Positions 15,525-22,103 of a stretch of 24,154 nt of DNA are shown here, piece after piece. The DNA comes from Clostridium sp. CAG:1024. GTDB taxonomy: Bacteria; Bacillota; Clostridia; Christensenellales; CAG-138. The stretch spans positions 1-24,154 of the forward strand of contig HF985483.1 of NCBI GenBank assembly GCA_000432015.1, given 5' to 3'. The translations under genes and the position numbers were made by a program. Every line of letters begins with the position of its first letter. Position 1 is the first letter of the stretch. The notes beneath the pieces were generated by a model. It searched no databases. It had not been told where the DNA came from and saw nothing but the letters and a program-made list of their open reading frames with translations.

Positions 15525-16415
15525 ATGACTGATATTTTATCTGCTTCTGTACGCATCGCAACGCCGATTCTGCTCGCCGCTTTGGGCGGACTGCTCTGTT
15601 TTCGCGCGGGCGTGTTCAATATCGGACTTGAAGGCATGATGCTTATCGGCTCGCTTGCAGGCGTGGCCGGTGTTATTTGGAGCAACGGCAGCGTTTGGGC
15701 TGGCTTCCTCACTGCGATTGCAGCGGGCGTGCTGGTTGCGGAACTGTTCGCATTCGCATCCATTCGGCTGCGTGCGAATTATATCATCGTCAGCCTTGCA
15801 ATCAATATGCTGGCCTTGGGGCTTACGTCCTTTTTGTTGAAGGCGATATTTCAGACAACGGGAGCGCTCCGTCCGCCGGTCATCAATAAGCTGCCGGATA
15901 TCGATATCCCCCTGCTGTCCAAGCTTATCGGCAAACAGAGCATCGTTACGTATTTCGGTATTCTTGTGGTTTTGATCGTACGGTTTGTCATGCGGCATAC
16001 GCACGTCGGTATCAAAATCCAGAGTGTCGGCGAAGCACCGGAAACCGCGGTCACCTGCGGCATCAAAACGGACCGGATTAAGACGGTCATGCTCCTCATC
16101 TGCGGCGCGTTGTGCGGGCTTGCGGGGGCGTATCTGTCCACGGTTACGGTGTCCGAATTTACCGAGAATATGGTTTCCGGACGCGGATTTACGGCGTTTA
16201 CGGCCGTTGCGTTTGGTGGATCAAACCCGATTGTCACTTTCTTGGTGTCCCTGCTGCTCGGGTTTGCAGAAGCGGCGGGGATCCGGCTTGAGATCATGAA
16301 TACGGGCATGTCTCCGTCGATCGTAAAGATGTTCCCGTATCTGCTGGCACTTGTGGTTTACGCCCTCGGCACATCGATTCGCAACGCGACCGTTCGCCGC
16401 AAATCCGGCGGTTGA
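15525..16415 (+). CDS. ABC transporter permease 2 (BMP/nucleoside type)
   Basis: This is the second membrane subunit, 296 residues, shorter than permease 1 as in other BMP systems. Motifs: TPILLAALGGLLCFRAGVFN, NIGLEGMMLIGSLAGV, LRANYIIVSLAINMLALG, the coupling-loop VGEAPETAVTCGI, and GRGFTAFTAVAFGGSNP near the end. Several long hydrophobic helices are evident. The stop of permease 1 (15521-15523) is followed after one base by this ATG, with GGGGAGG in the preceding coding region. The transporter genes thus run in the order binding protein, ATPase, permease, permease. An upstream extension in this frame to 15450 lies within permease 1 and is not needed. Confidence 0.93.
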   Translation: MTDILSASVRIATPILLAALGGLLCFRAGVFNIGLEGMMLIGSLAGVAGVIWSNGSVWAGFLTAIAAGVLVAELFAFASIRLRANYIIVSLAINMLALGLTSFLLKAIFQTTGALRPPVINKLPDIDIPLLSKLIGKQSIVTYFGILVVLIVRFVMRHTHVGIKIQSVGEAPETAVTCGIKTDRIKTVMLLICGALCGLAGAYLSTVTVSEFTENMVSGRGFTAFTAVAFGGSNPIVTFLVSLLLGFAEAAGIRLEIMNTGMSPSIVKMFPYLLALVVYALGTSIRNATVRRKSGG

Positions 16416-16463
16416 CGGAAGAAGGATGGGAACTTCAATAACAAACGAGAGGAGAACGAGAAA

Positions 16464-16931
16464 ATGAACTATCAGGACAAAATTGACAACATTGACGCCG
16501 TGTGCTTCTTTCCGAAGGATTTTGAAGGAGCAAGGCGCTTTTTTGAGGAGGTGTGGGAGTTCACGCCCAAGAGAATTCAGCCGCCGGTGGAAGAAACGGG
16601 CTATACGACGAATTTCGTAGAGTATGTATTCCGCGGCGCAACCATTGCGATCTGGGATCGCAAGGAGGTCACCGAAATCATGGGTGAAGCGGCGATCGGC
16701 GAAGGACACAGCTATATGACGGCCGTTAAGCTCCCATCCGTTCAGGATGTGGATGCGGTTTACGAGGAGTTCATGGGAAAGGGCGTCCGTTGCATTTCCA
16801 AGCCCCATACCTACAACTTCGGCTCGCGCGCGGCATACTTTCTTGATTTTGAAGGAAATGTTTGGGAGTTTTTTGCCTGGTCCGAGGGCGGGGACGGCCC
16901 TGCGTTGGTCGGGCAAGCGCAAGCGGAGTAG
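16464..16931 (+). CDS. VOC-fold protein 1 (glyoxalase/epimerase/dioxygenase superfamily)
   Basis: This 155-residue protein has the vicinal oxygen chelate fold: two beta-alpha-beta-beta-beta modules, the first starting IDNIDAVCFFPKDFEGARRFF, the second at about residue 82 (HSYMTAVKL). Candidate metal ligands are His82 and Glu135 (GNVWEFFAW). VOC enzymes include glyoxalase I, methylmalonyl-CoA epimerase and ring-cleaving dioxygenases; the motifs do not settle which one. It is close to the next gene, sharing PKDFE, PKRIQ, SKPHTY, FGSRA and GPALV/GPSLV. GAGGAG precedes the ATG. It begins the enzyme part of the cluster, 48 bases after the permease gene. Given the CoA enzymes nearby, an epimerase or isomerase is plausible but unproven. 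Confidence 0.85.
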   Translation: MNYQDKIDNIDAVCFFPKDFEGARRFFEEVWEFTPKRIQPPVEETGYTTNFVEYVFRGATIAIWDRKEVTEIMGEAAIGEGHSYMTAVKLPSVQDVDAVYEEFMGKGVRCISKPHTYNFGSRAAYFLDFEGNVWEFFAWSEGGDGPALVGQAQAE

Positions 16932-16942
16932 GAGGAGAGATT

Positions 16943-17404
16943 ATGAAAAACGCAAATTTTGATAACATCGAAGCCGTCTGCCTGTTTCCGAAGGATTTTG
17001 AAGCGTCCCGTCGCTTCTATGAGGACGTGTTTGGCTTCAAGCCGAAGCGGATACAGAAGGATGGCGTGGATCCGACGGTTGAGAACCCGAATTTCATTGA
17101 GTACCAGTTCGGCAACAGTGCCACCTTTGCACTTTGGGCGCGGGATGCCGTTGATGAAATCATGGGCGCGGAGAATTTGTTGCCCCCGCAGCTTGCGCAC
17201 AACTTCATGACGGCGATCCGTCTGAAGAACATCAATGATGTTGATGAAATATACGAAGGTCTCGTTTCAAAGGGCGTGAACTGCCTGTCGAAGCCGCATA
17301 CCTACCACTTTGGCTCCCGCGCATTTTACTGCACGGATAATGAAGGGAATATCTGGGAGTTCTACGCATGGTGCAATGGCGCCGACGGCCCATCGCTTGT
17401 CTGA
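16943..17404 (+). CDS. VOC-fold protein 2, tandem paralogue
   Basis: This 153-residue VOC protein is clearly homologous to its upstream neighbour, by eye close to half identical. Metal-ligand candidates His86 (HNFMTAIRL) and Glu139 (GNIWEFYAW) are kept at the matching positions. Differences cluster in the first module's loop (KDGVDPTVENPNFIEYQF against a shorter Pro-rich loop) and before the His (LLPPQL instead of IGEG), which could change the substrate pocket. A GGAGGAG site spans the upstream stop and places the ATG at 16943. The two may form a heterodimer or act on related substrates; both are inference. A short 6-bp hairpin without a T-run follows at 17412-17430. Confidence 0.85.
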   Translation: MKNANFDNIEAVCLFPKDFEASRRFYEDVFGFKPKRIQKDGVDPTVENPNFIEYQFGNSATFALWARDAVDEIMGAENLLPPQLAHNFMTAIRLKNINDVDEIYEGLVSKGVNCLSKPHTYHFGSRAFYCTDNEGNIWEFYAWCNGADGPSLV

Positions 17405-17476
17405 ATTGTTTGCGCACCGAACGTGTGCGCTTGAAATATAACGACGGAAGAACATCACTTTGAAAGGAAACATAAC

Positions 17477-18694
17477 ATGACCGAGCCTTGGAAATCTGAC
17501 AACTATTTCGTGTGTCCCTCGAACTACGCCGCTGAAGCGATGGCAGGCGTCCAAATCCATAAGAATCTTGAAATTCACGATGTAACGCTGCGCGACGGCG
17601 AGCAGCAGCCTGGTGTTGCTTTCACCAAGGACGATAAGATCGCAATCGCTACCATGCTGGCAGAGGTCGGTGTGCATCGCATTGAGGCAGGCATGCCGGC
17701 GGTGTCCAAATCCGACGAAGAAGCGTTCCGGCAGATCGTCAAGAGGAAGATCGACAGCAAGATCTTTGCCTTCTGCCGTTCGTTGGCCAGCGATATTGAG
17801 CTTGCCGCGGATGTCGGCGTTGACGGCGTCGTCATTGAGATCCCTAGCAACGACGAGCTCGTTGAATACGGATTTCGCTGGCCGCTTGACCGCCCGTTCA
17901 AGGCCGTTTGCGAGGCCTGCAGACTGGCGCATGAGCGCGGCCTGTACGTCGATCTGTTCCTGATGGACTCCTCCCGCCTGACGGTCGAGAAGTTTGTCGA
18001 GAAGGTCAACGCCGTTAAGAACAACAGCTGGGTCGACTCCTGCAGCATCGTCGATACGCAGGGTACGCTTTCCACGCCGGGCGCGCGCTACATGGTTCGT
18101 GAGGCGGTTCGCGCGCTGGATATCCCGGTCGAAGCACACTTCCACAATGACCTTGGTCTCGGCACGGCAAATGCGCTTGCAGCAGCGGAAGCCGGCGCAA
18201 GCGCGCTGCACACGACGATTCTCGGTCTCGGGCCGAGAGCCGGCCAGGGCGCGACGGAACAGGTTGCCATCGCATTGAAGCTCCTGTACAACTACGACAC
18301 AGGCATCAAGCTGGACAAACTGTACGACCTTGGTCTTGAGACCGCGAAGCTCGCCCGCGTTCATGTTCCCGGCAATCAGCCTGTTGTCGGCGACCTGATT
18401 TATCTCATCGAGGCAGGGATGCCGGCTACCTGGTGGCCTAACGTTGAGAAGGAGCATCCGCTGTCCCTGTACGGCATCCTGCCCTCCGTCATGGGGCAGC
18501 CGCCGGTAAAGATCGTTCTTGGTAAGGGAAGCGGCACGGCCTCCATTCGCTACTGGCTGGACAAGCTCAATCTCACGACGCGAAGCGAGGACGATGTCCA
18601 CGCGATTCTCACGCAGGTCAAAGAAATGGGACTCGCCAAGAAGCGCGGCCTGACCGAAGAAGAGTTTGTCGCTATCGTGCAGAAGTATCTCTAA
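17477..18694 (+). CDS. DRE-TIM metallolyase, LeuA/homocitrate synthase/HMG-CoA lyase superfamily
   Basis: Members form or break C-C bonds of acyl-CoA and alpha-keto acid substrates in a TIM barrel. The 405-residue protein has the signature DVTLRDGEQQPGVAF (Arg39, metal-ligand Asp40) and the metal-binding HFHNDLGLGTANALAA (His221, His223). After the barrel come about 115 residues of helical subdomain, but no LeuA-type regulatory domain, so it is not a normal isopropylmalate synthase. The fourth ligand motif is altered: GLGPRAGQGATEQ has Gln257 where GERAGN-type motifs have Asn, and Pro253 where the synthases have Glu. Reaction therefore uncertain: condensation, or lyase cleavage. GAAAGGA precedes the ATG. 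Neighbours favour a degradative CoA pathway. Confidence 0.85.
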   Translation: MTEPWKSDNYFVCPSNYAAEAMAGVQIHKNLEIHDVTLRDGEQQPGVAFTKDDKIAIATMLAEVGVHRIEAGMPAVSKSDEEAFRQIVKRKIDSKIFAFCRSLASDIELAADVGVDGVVIEIPSNDELVEYGFRWPLDRPFKAVCEACRLAHERGLYVDLFLMDSSRLTVEKFVEKVNAVKNNSWVDSCSIVDTQGTLSTPGARYMVREAVRALDIPVEAHFHNDLGLGTANALAAAEAGASALHTTILGLGPRAGQGATEQVAIALKLLYNYDTGIKLDKLYDLGLETAKLARVHVPGNQPVVGDLIYLIEAGMPATWWPNVEKEHPLSLYGILPSVMGQPPVKIVLGKGSGTASIRYWLDKLNLTTRSEDDVHAILTQVKEMGLAKKRGLTEEEFVAIVQKYL

Positions 18695-18719
18695 GCGGGA
18701 TCATCAGAGGAGACGGTCC

Positions 18720-19904
18720 ATGAGCATGGAGTGCTATTCTGACAAGTTTGCCATTGTCGGTGTCGGTTATACGCCGCAGGGCAAAGTACCGGGTCGCACG
18801 GCGCTAAGCTTCCATCTGGAGGCTTGCGCCAATGCGATTGCGGATGCCGGGATCAAAAAAGACGAGGTCGACGGCCTGCTGATGTACCGTCACCTGAATC
18901 CCTTGGGAAACGATCATGATGTGAGCGGATTCCTCGTTGCACAGCATTTGGGGCTGCAGCCCAAGGTGCTCGGACAGGAAACCTATTGCTACAGGACTTG
19001 GCTGACGCAAGCGCTCGGACTGCTGGAAATGGGGATTTGCAGCTATGTGCTTGTCAGCTACGGAGACAACGGCCGAACGGAGCGCCGCGCATTTGTAAGC
19101 GAATTGGAAAACGGCGCGCCGACGGACGAATCGGCAGCGTTCGGCGATCTCTCGCTGATGTCAAAGTATGCGATGCTTGCGCAGCGCGCCATATATGAGG
19201 ATGGAACCGGCCCCGACGTCTGGAAGAACATTGCGTTTTGCCAGCGACAGTGGGCGTGTCTGAATCCACGCGCTGCGATGTATGGAAAGCCGATGCGGTC
19301 GGAGGAGTATCTCGCAGAACCGTATATGGTGGAACCGTTCCGCAAGCTGGATGCGACAATGATCACAGACGGGGGGAGAGCGATAATCCTGACGACCGCC
19401 GAGCGAGCAAAGGATCTTCCGAACCGACCCGTTTATATCAGCGGCTTCGGCGTCAGCAACCCTGCGACACCCCCGCTGTGGCAGCAGCACCGGTTTGAGA
19501 ACGCGGGCGCCGCCGTAGCGGCCAAGGCGGCATTTGATATGGCCGGCGTCACCAGAGACGATATCGATGCGTGCCAGATCTACGACTGCTTCACATACAC
19601 GGTAGAGGCCACGATGCGCGACTACGGATTTTTCGCGCCGGATGAATCGAAGGCGTTCTTTGTACCGGAAAGGATCGGCGTTGGCGGAAGTCTTCCGATT
19701 AATACGTCGGGCGGATTACTTTCGGAAGCCTACTGCATGGGCTTAACGCCCGTAAGCGAGGCGGTGATGCAGTTGTCCGGCCGCTGCGGAGAACGACAGC
19801 TTGGGGCGATCCCGGGAACAAAGACGCCGCATCTGATGCTGTGCAGCGACAACGGCGAAACGTTCCAGAGCCATCTGTGTCTGATCTTGAGAGGAGATGC
19901 ATAA
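18720..19904 (+). CDS. Thiolase-fold protein, non-canonical; probable Ltp2-like aldolase subunit
   Basis: The 394-residue protein has the thiolase fold of the lipid-transfer/acetyl-CoA acetyltransferase-like group: AIVGVGYTPQGKVPGRTALS at the start, a VDACQIYDCFT-type segment (here DIDACQIYDCFTYTVEA), and INTSGGLLSEAYCMGL near the end. The GHP His of true thiolases is replaced by Tyr338. Tyr288 lies in IYD, exactly 50 residues earlier. A Cys90 is near the nucleophile region, but its role is unclear. Loss of the His argues against classic thiolysis. The DUF35 partner begins on the stop codon, as in aldolase pairs such as Ltp2-ChsH2 and in archaeal thiolase-HMG-CoA synthase complexes. AGAGGAG precedes the ATG at 18720. 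Confidence 0.85.
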   Translation: MSMECYSDKFAIVGVGYTPQGKVPGRTALSFHLEACANAIADAGIKKDEVDGLLMYRHLNPLGNDHDVSGFLVAQHLGLQPKVLGQETYCYRTWLTQALGLLEMGICSYVLVSYGDNGRTERRAFVSELENGAPTDESAAFGDLSLMSKYAMLAQRAIYEDGTGPDVWKNIAFCQRQWACLNPRAAMYGKPMRSEEYLAEPYMVEPFRKLDATMITDGGRAIILTTAERAKDLPNRPVYISGFGVSNPATPPLWQQHRFENAGAAVAAKAAFDMAGVTRDDIDACQIYDCFTYTVEATMRDYGFFAPDESKAFFVPERIGVGGSLPINTSGGLLSEAYCMGLTPVSEAVMQLSGRCGERQLGAIPGTKTPHLMLCSDNGETFQSHLCLILRGDA

Positions 19905-20353
19905 TGTTGGTTGACGAATCGGAATATCCATTCCAGCCCCGTATCACGCATGACAGCAAACCGTATTGGGACGGGCTGAAGGAACATAAGGTTCTGTTCC
20001 AGCGATGCGCCTGCTGCGGGAAGCCCCGTATGCCTACATCGATCGTCTGCCCGTTCTGCCTGAATAAGGACTTCGCCTGGGAGGAAAGCAAGGGCTTGGG
20101 AAAGGTTTACACCTATGCGATATATCGGCATGCGTTTCACCCGGCGCTGAAACAAAAGCTTCCTTATGCGGTTGCGACGGTCGATTTGGACGAAGGAATT
20201 CGCTTATTGACAAATGTTTCAAGGAATGATATGCATAAGATTACCTGTGGAACTCCCGTAAAAATTGAGTTTGCCGATACGGAATGCGGTATTGTAATGC
20301 CATATTGCAGCTGTATCGCGCAGTATTCTCAAAGCGAGACGACTGCAGAGTAA
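19904..20353 (+). CDS. DUF35 OB-fold/zinc-ribbon acyl-CoA-binding partner protein
   Basis: This 149-residue protein has the DUF35 layout: an N-terminal helix (SKPYWDGLKEHKVLFQRC), a rubredoxin-like zinc ribbon with C35-x2-C38 and C49-x2-C52 (CCGKPRMP, CPFC), and a C-terminal OB fold (GKVYTYAIYRHAFHP, then YAVATVDLDEGIRLLTNV). DUF35 proteins form complexes with thiolase-fold enzymes and provide part of the CoA channel. Its ATG overlaps the TAA of the thiolase gene (TAATG), with GAGGAG upstream, so the pair is translationally coupled and probably made in equal amounts. Cys37 beside the ribbon and two further Cys near the C-terminus (DTECGIVMPYCSC) are extra. Function as an enzyme subunit is inference from the family and from the coupling. 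Confidence 0.9.
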   Translation: MLVDESEYPFQPRITHDSKPYWDGLKEHKVLFQRCACCGKPRMPTSIVCPFCLNKDFAWEESKGLGKVYTYAIYRHAFHPALKQKLPYAVATVDLDEGIRLLTNVSRNDMHKITCGTPVKIEFADTECGIVMPYCSCIAQYSQSETTAE

Positions 20354-20373
20354 CAGACGATGGGGGTGCTTTC

Positions 20374-21063
20374 ATGAACCTAGGCCGCGACACAATTCTG
20401 TCGGAGGAGATTGTCAAGAGTGTACTTGAGGACGTCAGGAGCAGAAAACTAAAGCCGGGGGACAAACTGCCCAGCGAAAAGCAGATGCTCGAGATCTATC
20501 AGGTAAGCCGTGGACCGGTGAGGGAAGCGCTGCGCACTCTGCATATCATGCATGTCATCGATGTCAAACAGGGGAAGGGAGCGACCATTACCTCCCTTGA
20601 TCCCGGAATGCTCACCGAGCACCTTCAATTTGTTTTCGATTTGGACAGCTCTACGGTCTTCAACCTCTTTGAGGCGCGTAGTATTTTCGAGCCGGAAATT
20701 GCTTATTTAGCCGCTGTGCGATCGACGGAGGAAGAGATTGCGGAGATGGAGAGGACGGCAATGCAGGGCTTCCATACGGATATTGTGTTGCATGAAATGA
20801 TTGCAAAGGCTGCAAAAAACCCCTTCCTGCTGCGCTTTGTCTCGAGTCTGGAGCGTTTGGGGAAGATGAGCCGCAGTTTGACATCCATGACGCCGGGGGT
20901 TCCGGAATTGGCGCACGAACAGCATCTTGGACTGATCGATGCGATAAGAAAACATGATGCTGACCTGGCGAGGGAACGAATGAGGGAGCATCTCGATTTC
21001 GTTTCTGACAGCTACCGCAAATATATCGAACTAAACAAAACACAAGAATTGCGCGACGCATGA
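20374..21063 (+). CDS. GntR-family transcriptional regulator, FadR/FCD subfamily
   Basis: This 229-residue regulator has an N-terminal winged helix (ILSEEIVKSVLEDVRSRKL, then LPSEKQMLEIYQVSRGPVRE) and an all-helical FCD ligand domain from about residue 85. FCD metal-site residues appear to be present: Asp and His in TDIVLHEMIAKAAKNP, then two His in HEQHLGLIDAIRKHD and MREHLDFV. FCD regulators usually respond to organic acids or CoA-linked intermediates and repress their own pathway. It sits inside the cluster, 20 bases after the DUF35 gene, with GGGGGTG before the ATG. The palindrome at 11552 is a candidate target. The upstream in-frame ATG at 20284 lies within the DUF35 gene and is rejected. 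Confidence 0.9.
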   Translation: MNLGRDTILSEEIVKSVLEDVRSRKLKPGDKLPSEKQMLEIYQVSRGPVREALRTLHIMHVIDVKQGKGATITSLDPGMLTEHLQFVFDLDSSTVFNLFEARSIFEPEIAYLAAVRSTEEEIAEMERTAMQGFHTDIVLHEMIAKAAKNPFLLRFVSSLERLGKMSRSLTSMTPGVPELAHEQHLGLIDAIRKHDADLARERMREHLDFVSDSYRKYIELNKTQELRDA

Positions 21064-21123
21064 TGAAATCGGTTTTTGCTAAAACTGATCCCATCGGCGA
21101 CAGCGCCCGATGCGGAGGATTAA

Positions 21124-22080
21124 ATGAAAGTATTGCAGGTATCCACGGGGTACACCGATGGACGGATTGAGAAAGAATTGATTGAGGCCGCGGGTGGAGA
21201 GTATCGCATGATTGGTGAGGAAACGGATGAGGCGATTCTCGCTGGCGGACGTGATACTGACGTATTGCTCATTGCGTTGACGAAGGTCTCGAAGAATGTC
21301 ATCTCGCAGATGGAGAATCTGAAGCTGATCGTCCGCGCCGGCATAGGCGTAGATAATATTGACCTCGATGCTGCAAAGGAAAAGGGAGTGCACGTCTGCA
21401 ACCTGCCGCATTACTGCCAGGATGAAGTGGCTGATGATGCCGTGGCAATGATCCTGGCGCTCGAGCGCCAGTTGTTCCCGCAGGTGCGCGATATGCGCGC
21501 AGGCATGTGGAACCCTGTCAAAACGTACAAGCCGATTCGCGGCCTTGCGGATACGACCGTCGGATTTATCGGATGCGGCGGAATCGCAAGAAAGGCCATG
21601 GCAAGACTCAAGCCGTTCGGCGTACGCTGCATCGGTTATGATCCGTATTTGCCGGCAGCCGTTGCAGAATCGCTTGGTCTGGAGTTGGTGAGCCTAGACG
21701 ACCTCCTGCACAAGTCGGATTATGTTTCGTTGCACGTTCCGCTGACAGCGGAAACGCGAGGCGTTCTGAATGCGGATTCCATGAAGAAGATGAAGAAGAC
21801 TGCCTGCATTATCAATACCGCGCGCGGCCCGCTCGTGGACAATGACGCGCTCTATGCAGCACTGGAAGCAGGGGAGATTCGCGGCGCGGGTCTCGACGTC
21901 ATCGACGGAGATCTTGAGGGCGCAAAGCGATTTGCAGCGTTTGAAAACGTACTGATTACTCCGCATACGGCGTACTATTCCGCTCGATCCGACTACAACA
22001 TTCGCGCGCAGGCGGGGGGACTGGTCGCACAGTTTATTGGGGTGGGGGGTGGGGGTTATTGGGACGGGCGTTGCGGATAA
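21124..22080 (+). CDS. D-isomer-specific 2-hydroxyacid dehydrogenase (SerA/CtBP-like), C-terminus uncertain
   Basis: The protein is an NAD-dependent reductase or dehydrogenase of 2-keto/2-hydroxy acids, 318 residues as read. The cofactor domain has GFIGCGGIARKAM from residue 147; catalytic Arg234 is in NTARGPLVD and His281 in ITPHTAYYS. The catalytic Glu position holds Asp263 (DVIDGDLE), with Glu265 two residues on. The last 15 or so residues are Gly-rich (IGVGGGGYW) and unlike the family; they are encoded by a G-rich stretch at 22039-22068. A one-base shift would instead end ...GTGVADNQII at 22093, in the next gene's ribosome site. Either a frameshift or a sequencing error is possible. The ATG has GGAGG-like GCGGAGG upstream. 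Confidence 0.85.
   Translation: MKVLQVSTGYTDGRIEKELIEAAGGEYRMIGEETDEAILAGGRDTDVLLIALTKVSKNVISQMENLKLIVRAGIGVDNIDLDAAKEKGVHVCNLPHYCQDEVADDAVAMILALERQLFPQVRDMRAGMWNPVKTYKPIRGLADTTVGFIGCGGIARKAMARLKPFGVRCIGYDPYLPAAVAESLGLELVSLDDLLHKSDYVSLHVPLTAETRGVLNADSMKKMKKTACIINTARGPLVDNDALYAALEAGEIRGAGLDVIDGDLEGAKRFAAFENVLITPHTAYYSARSDYNIRAQAGGLVAQFIGVGGGGYWDGRCG
22039..22068 (+). repeat. G-rich tract with G-quadruplex pattern at the hydroxyacid dehydrogenase 3' end
   Basis: Runs of 4, 6, 5, 3 and 3 G (22039-42, 22044-49, 22051-55, 22061-63, 22066-68) are separated by 1, 1, 5 and 2 bases. This fits the G3+N1-7 quadruplex pattern on the coding strand. Another run of six G lies at 22014-22019. Such runs are prone to slippage in vivo and to base-calling error. 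Confidence 0.75.
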
Positions 22081-22103
22081 TCAGATTATCTGAGGGAGCC
22101 GCG

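Noticed and set aside
17412..17430. Terminator after the second VOC gene
   Set aside because: The stem is only 6 bp and no T-run follows. The next gene is in the same direction with a good ribosome site, so I read it as within the transcription unit.
18720..19904. Calling the thiolase-fold gene an acetyl-CoA acetyltransferase
   Set aside because: The GHP His is Tyr and the partner is DUF35, so a biosynthetic or degradative thiolase label would be misleading.
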